From Alloyangia mangrovi (lineage in GTDB: Bacteria > Pseudomonadota > Alphaproteobacteria > Rhodobacterales > Rhodobacteraceae), in contig NZ_NTHN02000019.1 of the NCBI RefSeq assembly GCF_002300555.2, positions 1 through 64,000 of the forward strand: a stretch of DNA of 64,000 nucleotides, in the 5' to 3' direction. Below the pieces are notes generated by a model. The model was not told where the DNA came from and made no database searches. It saw only the letters and a program-made list of their open reading frames with translations. Position numbers and translations under genes: made by a program. Positions 17,942 to 27,613 of the stretch are shown one piece after another. Each line of letters starts with the position of its first letter. Position 1 is the stretch's first letter.

Positions 17942-18912
<971 letters not shown>

Positions 18913-18965
18913 TTAAATTGATTTTCATGTTAAAGTTTATTCACTCAAATGATGATGGTTTGTAA

Positions 18966-19877
18966 TTGCTAAACAATTTTGACTTGAACCTGCTGACGGT
19001 TTTCCATGTCCTGATGGAAGAACGCAGCGTGACGCGGGCGGGCGAACGGCTGGGCCGGACGCAGTCAGCGGTGTCAAACGCCCTCAAGCGGCTGCGCGAT
19101 CGCTTCGAGGACCCGCTCTTCGTGCGCACGCCCGAGGGTCTCAGCCCGACGCCGCGCGCCGCCGACCTGGCGCCGGTGGTGGCCCGCATCCTGCGCGATG
19201 CCGAGAACGTGGCCTCCCGTCCCGACGACTTCGACCCCTCGGTAGCAGAGGCCCGCTTCATCATTGGCGCCCCCGACCGCTTCAGCCTTCCGGTCTTCGT
19301 CCCCCTGTTCGAGCGGCTCGGGCGGATCGCCCCGAAGATCGGCATCCACCTGCGCACCACCGACCGCGATTACGCGATCCGGCTGATCGATTCCGGGGAC
19401 ATCCAGATCGCCATGGGCTGGTTCGACAGCACCCCGCCGCACATCCGCCGGCTCTTCGCCTTCGAGGATCGCTTCGTCTGCCTGTGCCGTGCCGACCACC
19501 CGCTGATCGCGCGGGGCGCCCACCTCGAGCTCGAGGACATCCTTGCCTATGCGCATCTCGTGGTCAGTTCGACCGGCGATCAGCGCGCGGCCTTTGACGC
19601 GGTGCTCGAGCGCCACGGCTGCCAGCGCACCATCGCGATGACGGTGATGAGTTTCACCATCGTGCCCGAACTGCTGATGCGCTCCGATCTGGTCGGCGTG
19701 TTCACCAACCGGACGGCGGAATATCTCGCGCGCCGCAATCCGCTGGCCATCGCCGAGGTCCCGCTGGAAATGGCGCCCATCGCCAACCACCTGATCTGGC
19801 ACAACCGCATGACCGCCGACAAGGCCCACAGCTGGCTGCGGCAGGAGCTGCACCGCGCCTGGAGCACCCCCGCCTGA
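18966..19877 (+). CDS. LysR-type regulator divergent from ligI
   Basis: 303-residue LysR regulator. The N-terminal winged HTH (about residues 4-62) has recognition helix RTQSAVSNALKRLRDRF, followed by LFVRTPEGLSPTPRA, typical of the NodD/LinR-like subgroup. The periplasmic-binding-like effector domain follows. The start is a TTG at 18966: a TAA lies immediately upstream in frame and nearby ATGs are in other frames. It is divergent from ligI across about 104 bp of markedly AT-rich DNA, so it probably controls the ligI-TRAP-TAXI-DLH operon in response to an aromatic acid. Confidence 0.88.
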   Translation: MLNNFDLNLLTVFHVLMEERSVTRAGERLGRTQSAVSNALKRLRDRFEDPLFVRTPEGLSPTPRAADLAPVVARILRDAENVASRPDDFDPSVAEARFIIGAPDRFSLPVFVPLFERLGRIAPKIGIHLRTTDRDYAIRLIDSGDIQIAMGWFDSTPPHIRRLFAFEDRFVCLCRADHPLIARGAHLELEDILAYAHLVVSSTGDQRAAFDAVLERHGCQRTIAMTVMSFTIVPELLMRSDLVGVFTNRTAEYLARRNPLAIAEVPLEMAPIANHLIWHNRMTADKAHSWLRQELHRAWSTPA

Positions 19878-19907
19878 TCGCCTGACGCGGCGGGCGGGCC
19901 GCATCGC

Positions 19908-20786
19908 TCAGCTCTCGCGAATGCGCGCCCCGCGCAGCCGGGCGATCTCGGCGACCACCTCGGGCAGTGGCACATCGCCGCTAAGATCGGAGGCCGCGAG
20001 AGCCCCCATGCGCGCCTGCACCTCGGCGATCTCCCGGGCCAGCCCGCCGGTCAGCCCCAGCGCGTCGAGGGTCTCGCCGACCTCGCGCATCTCGGCGGCG
20101 CGGCGGGTGCCGTGGCGCAGCGTGCGCTCGAAGCGGTAGGGCACATCCGCCGCCCAGTCGAGCTGCGGGTAGCTGCGCTCGAGCGAGGGCATGACCCGGT
20201 CGTAGACCCCCGAGGCGGCAGCAGCGAGGGCGCATTCCACGGTGATCGCCTCGAGCCCCTTCACGAAAAGCGAGCGGACCATCTTGATCGCCGTGGCATC
20301 CCCCGGCGCCGGGCCGACGACGTCGAAGGAGAAACCAAGGCTCTCGAGCTCGGGTCGCACCGCCTCGGCGCAGGCGCCCGCCACCAGCACCGGCGTCGCA
20401 TGGCCGCGCGGATGCACCGGGGCCATCACCGCCATGTCGAGATAGCGCGCGCCCCGCGCCTCGATCAGCGCCGCCGCCTGCTGCTTGCGGCCGGGCGAGA
20501 CCGAGTTGATGTCGACATAGAGCTGCCCCTGCGCGAGCCCCGCGCGCACCGACTGCGCCGCGACGAGGCTCTGGTCGGCGGTCACCGCCGCAATGATCCA
20601 ATCGGCATCCAGAAGCGCCGCCTCCGGCGTTGCCGCCTGCACCACGCCGCGGGCGCGCATCGCCTCGGTCATCGTGGGATCCCGCTTCAGGTCGAAGGCG
20701 GCGAAGGACAGGGCGTGCCCCGTCGCCATGAGCGTATCAGTGAAGGCCCGCGCCGCCTCGCCGAAACCGATGAACGCAATGCGCAT
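19908..20786 (-). CDS. 6-phosphogluconate dehydrogenase-like NAD(P) oxidoreductase (DUF1932)
   Basis: Beta-hydroxyacid dehydrogenase-like protein, about 292 residues. The N-terminal Rossmann domain has FIGFGEAARAF (residues 5-15) and a conserved VDINSVSPGRKQQ block (about 92). KMVRSLFVKGLEAITVE (about 170) holds the likely catalytic Lys before the C-terminal helical DUF1932 domain. The start at 20786 is preferred to one 18 bp upstream because GGGAGAAG precedes it. It is convergent with the LysR gene and next to the gal locus, so it may oxidise a hydroxy acid from that pathway; the substrate is unknown. Confidence 0.8.
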   Translation of the reverse strand: MRIAFIGFGEAARAFTDTLMATGHALSFAAFDLKRDPTMTEAMRARGVVQAATPEAALLDADWIIAAVTADQSLVAAQSVRAGLAQGQLYVDINSVSPGRKQQAAALIEARGARYLDMAVMAPVHPRGHATPVLVAGACAEAVRPELESLGFSFDVVGPAPGDATAIKMVRSLFVKGLEAITVECALAAAASGVYDRVMPSLERSYPQLDWAADVPYRFERTLRHGTRRAAEMREVGETLDALGLTGGLAREIAEVQARMGALAASDLSGDVPLPEVVAEIARLRGARIRES

Positions 20787-20849
20787 GAATGACTTCTCCC
20801 CCAATTCCGCGGCCGGGCTCCTTTCCCGGCCGGTACGTGGCCACCGCCG

Positions 20850-21554
20850 CTAGGGCTCCGGCCCCTCCTCGCTTTCCATGAGCCGCCCATGCCGGCGCAG
20901 TTGCCGCAGCCGGGTACGTTGCGCGGATTCCATATGCGCCCGCATCGCCGCCTCGGCCCCGGCACCGTCGCGGGCGCGCAGCGCCTCGACGACACGGGCA
21001 TGCTCCGCGATCGCCTCGGTCGCGCGGCTCATCTCGCGCAGGGTCGACGGCCCGAGGATCTGCAGCGTCAGCTCGATGGCGCGCACCGATTTCACCAGGT
21101 AGCGGTTGCGGGCGGCGGCGATGAGCGTGGTATGGAACTGCCGGTTGAGCGCGTAGAGCGCCGCGCCGTCACCGGCGCTTGCCGCCATCTCGTCGTTGAT
21201 CGCCGCGAGTTCCTCGAGCTCCACCTCCGAGGCCGCCCGGGCCGCAAGCCGGGCCGCCGTGCCCTCGAGCACCCAGCGCATCTCGTAGAGCTCCATCAGC
21301 TCGGGGTAGCCGAGCTGGCGCACGATGACGCCGACCCGCGGCTTGTGGGTCACCAGCCCCTCGGCCTCGAGCCGGCGCAGCGCCTCGCGCACCGGGGTGC
21401 GGCTCATCTGCAGGCGCTCTGCGAGCTCGGTTTCGGTGATCCGGGAGCCCGGCTCGATCCGGCCCGAGCTGATCTCCTCGAGCAGCCGGTGATAGGCGCC
21501 CCGGGTCTGCGGCACGCCTGCGGATTCTGCGATGGTACGGGTTGCGCTCGCCAT
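20850..21554 (-). CDS. GntR-family regulator with FCD domain
   Basis: 234-residue FadR-subfamily regulator: winged HTH at about residues 15-80 (ITETELAERLQMSRTPVREALRRLEAEG) and a C-terminal FCD domain with FHTTLIAAARN and AEHARVVEAL helices. It is divergent from an AbrB-type membrane protein, with start codons only 18-27 bp apart, so one compact operator must serve both. A TGTATACA palindrome sits in that gap. Probably autoregulatory, controlling the membrane protein. Confidence 0.88.
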   Translation of the reverse strand: MASATRTIAESAGVPQTRGAYHRLLEEISSGRIEPGSRITETELAERLQMSRTPVREALRRLEAEGLVTHKPRVGVIVRQLGYPELMELYEMRWVLEGTAARLAARAASEVELEELAAINDEMAASAGDGAALYALNRQFHTTLIAAARNRYLVKSVRAIELTLQILGPSTLREMSRATEAIAEHARVVEALRARDGAGAEAAMRAHMESAQRTRLRQLRRHGRLMESEEGPEP

Positions 21555-21560
21555 GCATCC

Positions 21561-21583
21561 AAATGTATACAGATGGATACAAT
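21561..21583. promoter_or_regulatory. Operator candidate between divergent GntR and AbrB-like genes
   Basis: The perfect palindrome TGTATACA (21564-21571) is followed by GATGGATACAAT, so ATACA recurs 10 bp on, one helical turn away. This fits FCD-type GntR operators with a TnGTnnACnA core. Given the tiny gap it overlaps both translation starts. Confidence 0.55.
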
Positions 21584-22674
21584 GCGTCAAGACAAGCCCG
21601 ATATCCTCGCGGTCGCGCCCCCGCCAAATCCGCCGGTCCTGCGCCGCCGCGCGCTGACGGTGGCGCTTTCGGTCACCGGCACGCTGGCCTTCGTGCTGCT
21701 GTCGCTGCCCCTGCCCTTCCTCTTCGGACCGATGAGCGCCTGCCTGGTCGCCGCGCTCTTCGGCGCGCCGCTGCTCGGGCTGGGCGTGATCTCCAAGGCG
21801 GCCAGGACCATCCTTGGCGTGGCGGTCGGCGCATCGATCACGCCCGAGGTGCTGGGGCGGCTGCCGCAGATGGCCGCCTCGGTGGCCTTCATCCCGCCCT
21901 ATATCGCCGCCATCGCGCTGATCGGCGTTCCCTACTTCCACAAAATTTGCAAATACGACCTGCCCACCGCCTATTTCGCGGCGATGCCGGGCGGGTTGCA
22001 GGACATGCTCGCCTTCGGCCAGGACGCCGGGGCCAACGTGCGGGCGCTGTCGCTGGCGCATGCGACGCGGGTGCTGATCATCGTGACCGTGGCGCCGCTG
22101 CTGATCGTGAAGGGTTTCGAGCTGCCGCTCGATCATCCGATGGGCGCGACCGCCTCGGAGGTGCCGCTGACCGAGCTGGCGCTGATGGTCCTGGCGGCCC
22201 TGATCGGCTGGAAGGGCGGCGAGCGCATCGGCCTTTTCGGCGCGACGATCATCGGCCCGCTGGTGCTGACCGCGGCGCTCTCGCTCGGCGGCTTCATCCA
22301 CGCCCGCCCCCCCCGCCGAGGCGATCAAGACCGCGCAGTTCTTCATCGGCATGGGCATCGGCGTCGGCTATGTCGGCGTGACCCTGCACGAGCTGCGCCG
22401 GGATGTGCTGGCGGGAACGGTCTATGTCGGCATCCTTGCCGCGCTGGCGCTGCTGGTGACCGAGCTGGTCGTGCAGCTCGGCTTCGCCGAACCGCTCGAG
22501 GGATTCCTCTCCTTCGCCCCCGGCGGGCAGGCCGAGATGACCGTGCTCGGGATCATCGCCGGGGCGGACCTCGGCTTCATCGTGGTCCACCACCTGCTGC
22601 GGGTGCTGCTGGTCGTCGCGGGCGCGCCGCTGGCCGCGCGAATGATCGGGCTCAAGCTGAAGGGCCCGCGTTAG
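21573..22674 (+). pseudogene. AbrB-family (DUF3437-like) membrane protein, frame broken at a C8 run
   Basis: Integral membrane protein of the AbrB/AmoA-regulator family, with repeated membrane segments in two halves: PFLFGPMSACLVAALFGAP and GVAVGASITPEVLGR in the first, GPLVLTAALSLGGF and GMGIGVGYVGVT in the second. The family is linked to small-molecule transport but poorly understood. The two halves lie in different frames that meet at eight C at 22307-22314; removing one base gives HARPP-AEAIKTAQFF and a 366-residue protein. ATG codons at 21573 and 21582 are both possible. Divergent from the GntR gene that probably controls it. Confidence 0.78.
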
Positions 22675-22689
22675 CGTCCCGCCGCCGGA

Positions 22690-23319
22690 TCAACCCCGAG
22701 GAATCTCGCCCACGTCGACCGGCACTTGGTAGCCGCGCTGCACGCCAGGGCGGGTGCGCAACCGGCGATACCAGTCGCGCACGTTCGGGAACTCCTTCAG
22801 GTCGACCCCGTGCCATGCGTAACGCGCGACCCAGGGCCAGCAGGCCATGTCGGCGATCGTATACTCCCCGACGATATGCGCCTGCCCCGCGAGCTGCGCG
22901 TCGAGGACCGCGTAGAGCCGCTGCACCTCGGCGCCGAAGCGCTCCTCGGCATAGGCCGACGTGCCGGGGTTGAAGTGGAGGAAGTGATGCGCCTGCCCGA
23001 GCATCGGTCCAAACCCGCCCATCTGCCACATCAGCCAGCCCATGACCTGCATGCGCGCCTCCTCCGTGTCGGGCAGGAAGGCGCCGTGCTTCTCGGCCAG
23101 GTACCAGAGGATCGCGCCGGATTCCATGAGCGCGAAGCCGGTGTCCTCCTCGACGATCGCGGGGATCCGGCCATTGGGATTGATGCGCAGGAACTCCGGG
23201 GATTTCTGCAACCCTGTCTTCAGGTCGACCGGATGGACCCGATATTCGAGACCAAGCTCCTCGAGCAGGATCGAGACCTTGCGCCCGTTCGGCGTCGACC
23301 ACGTGTAAAGATCGATCAT
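22690..23319 (-). CDS. Glutathione S-transferase family protein
   Basis: 209-residue GST of the Nu/YfcG-YghU type. The thioredoxin-like N-terminal domain (1-82) has WSTPNGRKVSILLEELG in place of a catalytic Cys/Tyr start, with the cis-Pro block GRIPAIVE (about 51) and ESGAILWYLAEK (about 66). An all-helical C-terminal domain follows, with YTIADMACWPW (about 153). These enzymes work as disulfide-bond reductases or in ether or aromatic-adduct cleavage. Convergent with the AbrB-like gene, stops 15 bp apart. Its position near aromatic genes is suggestive only. Confidence 0.9.
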   Translation of the reverse strand: MIDLYTWSTPNGRKVSILLEELGLEYRVHPVDLKTGLQKSPEFLRINPNGRIPAIVEEDTGFALMESGAILWYLAEKHGAFLPDTEEARMQVMGWLMWQMGGFGPMLGQAHHFLHFNPGTSAYAEERFGAEVQRLYAVLDAQLAGQAHIVGEYTIADMACWPWVARYAWHGVDLKEFPNVRDWYRRLRTRPGVQRGYQVPVDVGEIPRG

Positions 23320-23672
23320 GCGTGTTCTCTCTCCCGATGCGGTCTCGCACGGCCAGCCTGCGCTCCCGGCGCCATGTGGCGTGCCCTCGGCCGCGCCCGT
23401 GCGTCCGTCGCGGAAACCCTGTCCGGCATCCCGTCTCCTCCTCCAGAGGTGACTGTGACGGTATCGAAAATGCGGGGCGGTTCAAGTCTTTCACCGGCGC
23501 GGCTTCGGGACCCGCAGGACCCGCCGGCGCCGCTCGAGGCTTTCGTCCGGGACGGCGGTGCGGCAATGTGGGACGTCCCGGTCTCGGACCGGGCCGTTTC
23601 GCCGGTGATCCGCCGCGCCCCTCCCAAGGGGCATGTCGGCACCGAGCACCCGGTTTCCCAGGAGGGCCTGCT
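23320..23672. other. 353-bp gap before the 2-hydroxyacid dehydrogenase
   Basis: Divergent promoter region between the glutathione transferase and the dehydrogenase. It is GC-rich. I see no convincing gene, strong palindrome or RNA structure. Confidence 0.5.
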
Positions 23673-24662
23673 GTGAAGGTTCACATTCTCGACGACTGGT
23701 ACGACTGCCTGCGCAGCCTGCCGTCCTTTTCCGTGCTCAAGGACCACGAGGTCACCGTCTGGACCGACCGCGCGCCCGATGCCGCCACGCAGGCCGCGCG
23801 GCTGAAGGGCGCCGAGGCGGTGGTGCTGTTCCGCGACCGCACCGCGATCACCCCCGAGCTGGCCGAGGCGCTGGACGGGGTGAAGCTGATCGCCATGCGC
23901 GGCCAGCACAGCCATGTCGATGCCGGGGCGCTGAGCCGCGCCGGGGTGCTCTTCTGCGCGAAGATGAGCAAGGACGGCCCGTCCACCTCGACCGCCGAGC
24001 TGGCCTTCGGGCTGATCATCGCGGCGCTGCGCCACTTGCCCGAGCAGATCGCCTCGGCCCGCGCCGGGGCCTGGCAGCGCCACGCGCCGCTGGGGCGCAA
24101 CGTCGCGGGCAAGACGCTGGGGCTCTACGGCTACGGTGGCATCGCCAAGGTGGTCGCGGGCTATGCGCGCGCCTTCGGCATGGGGGTGCAGGTCTGGGCC
24201 TCGGAGGCGAGCCGCGCCCGCGCCGCCGCCGACGGGGTGACCGTCCCGGACAGCCGAACCGAGTTCTTCGCCAGCTCGGACGTGGTCTCGATCCACAAGC
24301 GCTTTCTGCCGGAGACCCGAGGCGAGATCACCGAGGCCGACCTCATGGCGATGCAGCCGGCCTCGGTGCTGGTAAACACGTCGCGCGCCGGGCTCATTGC
24401 GCCGGGCGCCCTGCTGGGCGCGCTGGAAGCCGGCCGCATCGGCCAGGCCGCGCTTGATGTCTTCCCCGGCGAGCCGGTCACCGATCCGGCGGATCCGCTG
24501 CTCTCTCACCCCCGGGTGATCCCGACGCCGCATGTGGGCTTTGTCACCGCCGAGGAGCTCGACAAGCAATTCGGCGAGATCTACGCGCTGGTGAACGCCT
24601 ATGCGCAGGGCGCGCCGGTCGAGATGATCAATCCCGAGGTCTGGTCGCCCGCTCGAGGCTGA
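23673..24662 (+). CDS. D-isomer-specific 2-hydroxyacid dehydrogenase
   Basis: NAD-dependent reductase/oxidase of the 2-hydroxyacid dehydrogenase family, 329 residues. The GTG at 23673 is chosen because AGGAGG lies seven bases before it and the protein then starts MKVHILDDWYD. The nucleotide-binding motif is LGLYGYGGIAKVVA (about residue 150). The catalytic Arg is in VNTSRAGLI (about 231), the Glu in FPGEPVTDP and the His in TPHVGFVT (about 289). Substrate specificity is not readable. The TSUP exporter follows 115 bp later in the same direction. Confidence 0.88.
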   Translation: MKVHILDDWYDCLRSLPSFSVLKDHEVTVWTDRAPDAATQAARLKGAEAVVLFRDRTAITPELAEALDGVKLIAMRGQHSHVDAGALSRAGVLFCAKMSKDGPSTSTAELAFGLIIAALRHLPEQIASARAGAWQRHAPLGRNVAGKTLGLYGYGGIAKVVAGYARAFGMGVQVWASEASRARAAADGVTVPDSRTEFFASSDVVSIHKRFLPETRGEITEADLMAMQPASVLVNTSRAGLIAPGALLGALEAGRIGQAALDVFPGEPVTDPADPLLSHPRVIPTPHVGFVTAEELDKQFGEIYALVNAYAQGAPVEMINPEVWSPARG

Positions 24663-24777
24663 GCGCGAGGCGGGCAGGGAGCATGCCGAGCAAGTCCGCC
24701 TCGAGCGTCTCGCCTCCCTTGTTCTCCCGCCCAATAGGTGAGATCCTGCCGCACCTTACTTCGTGAGCAAGCCTCCC

Positions 24778-25533
24778 ATGATCCCATCCCTGCTGCTGCC
24801 CGACGGCATGGCCGACGCGGTCTTCGCCCTGCTCATCGGGACGAGCTTCGCCGCCTCCTTCATCACCGTCGCCTTCGGCATCGGCGGCGGCGGTGTCCTC
24901 CTGGCGGTCATGGCGAGCCTGGTGCCCCCGGCGGCGCTGATCCCCACCCATGGCGTCATCCAGCTCGGTTCGAACTTCGGGCGCGCGGCGCTGACCTTCC
25001 GCCACATCCACTGGTCGGTGATCCCGGCCTTTGCGCTCGGCTCGCTGATCGGCGCGGCGGCGGGCGGCGTCATCGCGGTGACCCTGCCGCCGCCCATCAT
25101 GCAGATCGGTATCGGCGGCTTCGTGATCTACTCGGTCTTTGCCAAGCCGCCCAAGGGGCTGCGCGACTGGCCCGCCGTCGTCGGTGCGGTGTCGAGCTTC
25201 CTCACCATGTTCTTCGGCGCGACGGGGCTTTTCGTGGCCACCTTCACCAAGTCGCAGGACCTGCCGCGTCACTCTTATGTCGCGACCCATGCAACGCTGA
25301 TGACGGTGCAGCACGCGGTCAAGACGCTGACCTTCGGCCTGCTCGGCTTCGCCTTTTCGCACTGGGGAGCCTTCGTGCTGGCGATGATCGCCGCCGGCCT
25401 GCTCGGCACGGTGGCCGGAAAGCGGGTGCTCAACCGGATCGACGACCGCCGTTTCCGGCTGGCGCTCGACACCATCCTGATCCTGCTGGCGCTGCGCCTG
25501 ATGTACGCGGGGCTGCGGGATCTTCTGGGCTGA
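24778..25533 (+). CDS. TSUP (TauE/SafE) family membrane transporter
   Basis: About 251 residues, with eight or so hydrophobic helices in two repeats: FGIGGGGVLLAVMASLVP after the first helix, and FFGATGLFVATFTKS starting the second half, the glycine-rich hallmarks of the sulfite/sulfonate exporter family. It probably exports or imports a small organic or sulfur anion. The ATG at 24778 is preferred; a GTG at 24763 is in frame and cannot be excluded. Confidence 0.85.
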   Translation: MIPSLLLPDGMADAVFALLIGTSFAASFITVAFGIGGGGVLLAVMASLVPPAALIPTHGVIQLGSNFGRAALTFRHIHWSVIPAFALGSLIGAAAGGVIAVTLPPPIMQIGIGGFVIYSVFAKPPKGLRDWPAVVGAVSSFLTMFFGATGLFVATFTKSQDLPRHSYVATHATLMTVQHAVKTLTFGLLGFAFSHWGAFVLAMIAAGLLGTVAGKRVLNRIDDRRFRLALDTILILLALRLMYAGLRDLLG

Positions 25534-25587
25534 GGGGCGCGTGGCCATGGCACACCCCGTACCTCGGGGAACGCCGCGCCAGGCCTC

Positions 25588-26076
25588 TCACTTGTCGAGG
25601 TTCCTCAACATCAGCCGCATGACGCGCAGGTAGGTCTCGAGGTCCTCCGCCGGGACGTCGGCAAGCATCCGTGCCTCGCAATCCAGCGCGATGGCTAGGA
25701 TCTCCGCATGCACCTTCTGCCCCGCCTCGGTCAGCCACCAGCTGCGCCGGCGCGGATCGCTGTCCGGGGCCTCGTAGGTCGCAAGCCCCCGCGCTTCCAG
25801 CAGCTTGAGCGACCGGCTGGCCGCCGCCTTGTCGACGCGGATCACCTCGCAGATGCGGTTGGCCGTGATCTCGGGCTCGATGTTGAGCATCGCGATCACC
25901 CGCCAGTCAACGATCCCGAGGTCGAAGTCGCGCCGGTAGATGGCCGAGGTCTGCCGCTGCCAGGCGCTGCTCACCGCGTTGAGCAGGAAGGGCGCGTAAT
26001 GGTCGATGTCGAGGATGCGGATCCCGGCGCGTGTCCGGGTCGGGCTCGAGATGCGGTCCATCGGCTGATCGGTCAC
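25588..26076 (-). CDS. MarR-family regulator of the P450/ABC operon
   Basis: 162-residue winged-helix regulator. The DNA-binding core has ITANRICEVIRVDKAAASRSLKLLEARGL (about residues 68-96) and the wing DSDPRRRSWWLTEAGQ (about 104). It begins with GTG at 26076, or ATG at 26061, 26 bp after the reductase stop, and is the last gene of the minus-strand operon running from 33370. MarR proteins in such operons usually respond to the aromatic acid being degraded. Two or three palindromes upstream of the first gene (33605-33731) are the likely targets. Confidence 0.85.
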   Translation of the reverse strand: MTDQPMDRISSPTRTRAGIRILDIDHYAPFLLNAVSSAWQRQTSAIYRRDFDLGIVDWRVIAMLNIEPEITANRICEVIRVDKAAASRSLKLLEARGLATYEAPDSDPRRRSWWLTEAGQKVHAEILAIALDCEARMLADVPAEDLETYLRVMRLMLRNLDK

Positions 26077-26102
26077 GGTGCGGTGGCCCCTAGACGTTGT
26101 TG

Positions 26103-27281
26103 TTATGCGGCTGTCAGGTCATAATTCTTTTCCAGCAGGCTGTCACGGGTGGGCACCGCACCTCCGCCCAGCAGGCGCCGCGCCTGCATGTGGGTCCTGG
26201 CGTCGTTGATTGTCTCTACCGCGGTGAGGCAGCCGCCGCGGAACCGCAGGACCGCGCCACCCTCGAGCCCCACGCTCTCGTCGGACGGATCCGCCAGCCC
26301 GGCGATCTGCAGCTTGAGCTCGTGCTGGTCGGACCAGAACCAGGGCACGGCGGCATAGGGCGTGGTCTCTCCCTTCACGATGGCCTTCGCGATGCATCGG
26401 GCGTGGTCCGTGGCCGCCTGTACCGATTCCAGTCGCACCCTACGGCCGCTGGTCGCCTCGGGGAAGGCCGCGCAATCGCCGAGCGCAAAGATCTGCGGAT
26501 CAGCAGTGCGCAGCGTGGTACCCACGACGATGCCATTGTCCACCTCGAGCCCGGCTTCCTGCGCCAACTCGACATTGGGGCGCACCCCGGCGGCGAGCAG
26601 GACGAGATCGGCAGTCACTTCCGTGCCGTCGGCGAGGAGAAGGCCGCTCTCGGTGACCTCGCTGACGCCATTGCCGAGATGCAGCTCGGTGCCGAGTCCC
26701 TCATGCAGGGAGCGGAACCGCTCGGACATCTCCGGCGAGACAGCGCGGGCCATGAGCCGGGGCGCGACCTCGGCAACGCTGACATTGTGGCCGAGCCCTG
26801 CCGCGACGGCGGCGAACTCAAGCCCGATGAAGCCGCCGCCGATCACCGCGATGCGGCGCGGCTGGTCGAGCGCGGCGCGCAGCGTGCGGGCATCCTCCAG
26901 CGTGCGCAGGTCGAGGGCGCGTTCGAGGCCGGGGATCGGCGGTCGCAGGTTGCGCGTGCCGGTGGCGAGGATCAGCGCGTCATAATCCAGCGTCTCGGAG
27001 CCGATGCGGACCTGCTGAGCCGCGCGGTCGATGGCATCCACCCAGATGCCCGGGCGCAGCGTGATTGCCTTGCTCTCGAAGAAGCTTGCCGGGCGCAGCG
27101 CCAGCTTGTCGGCCTCGCCGGTCTTGAGGTAGGCCTTCGACAGCGGCGGGCGCTGGTAGGGCAGCCCCGGCTCGCCGCCGATGAGGGTGATCTGCCCCTC
27201 GTGCCCCTCCTGCCGGAGCGACATGGCGGCCTGCAGGCCGCCCTGCCCCGCTCCGACGATGACGACATGGCCGCCGCTCAT
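26103..27281 (-). CDS. FAD-dependent ferredoxin reductase of the P450 system
   Basis: NAD(P)H-dependent reductase of the putidaredoxin/palustrisredoxin reductase type, 392 residues. The FAD motif VIVGAGQGGLQAA (about residue 7), the NAD motif VIGGGFIGLEFAA (about 150) and the FAD-closing ALGDCAAFP (about 277) are all present, with a C-terminal reductase domain holding PWFWSDQ (about 318). It passes electrons from NADH to the [2Fe-2S] ferredoxin encoded just upstream, overlapping by 4 bp, and on to the P450. The three genes form a complete class I P450 system. Confidence 0.92.
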   Translation of the reverse strand: MSGGHVVIVGAGQGGLQAAMSLRQEGHEGQITLIGGEPGLPYQRPPLSKAYLKTGEADKLALRPASFFESKAITLRPGIWVDAIDRAAQQVRIGSETLDYDALILATGTRNLRPPIPGLERALDLRTLEDARTLRAALDQPRRIAVIGGGFIGLEFAAVAAGLGHNVSVAEVAPRLMARAVSPEMSERFRSLHEGLGTELHLGNGVSEVTESGLLLADGTEVTADLVLLAAGVRPNVELAQEAGLEVDNGIVVGTTLRTADPQIFALGDCAAFPEATSGRRVRLESVQAATDHARCIAKAIVKGETTPYAAVPWFWSDQHELKLQIAGLADPSDESVGLEGGAVLRFRGGCLTAVETINDARTHMQARRLLGGGAVPTRDSLLEKNYDLTAA

Positions 27282-27601
27282 ACCTGCTCCTCCGGCAGGT
27301 GCACCACCAGCCCGTCGTGCGCCTCGGTCAGCTTGATCTGGCACGACAGGCGCGAGCGCTCGGTGACTTCGCAGGCGGCGCTTTCGAGCATGTCCTCCTC
27401 GCCGTCCATGCGCGGGCCGGTGGCCTCGGCCCAGTCCTCCTCCACGTAGCAGTGGCAGGTCGCGCACATCATCGAGCCGCCGCATTCCCCGACGATGCCG
27501 TCGATCCCCTGTGCGATGGCGAGGCTCATGACGCTGTCGCCCGGATCGCCGTGAAGTTCGGTGCGTGTGCCGTCATGGGCGACGTAGGTTACCTTGACCA
27601 T
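27278..27601 (-). CDS. [2Fe-2S] ferredoxin, adrenodoxin/putidaredoxin type
   Basis: 107-residue electron carrier. The cluster cysteines are in GECGGSMMCATCHCY (Cys40, 46, 49) plus a distal Cys in SRLSCQIKL (about 87), the Cx5CxxC...C pattern of vertebrate-type ferredoxins. It shuttles electrons from the reductase to the P450. It starts 12 bp after the P450 stop, and its stop overlaps the start of the reductase. Confidence 0.92.
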   Translation of the reverse strand: MVKVTYVAHDGTRTELHGDPGDSVMSLAIAQGIDGIVGECGGSMMCATCHCYVEEDWAEATGPRMDGEEDMLESAACEVTERSRLSCQIKLTEAHDGLVVHLPEEQV

Positions 27602-27613
27602 GGAAGGGTCTCC

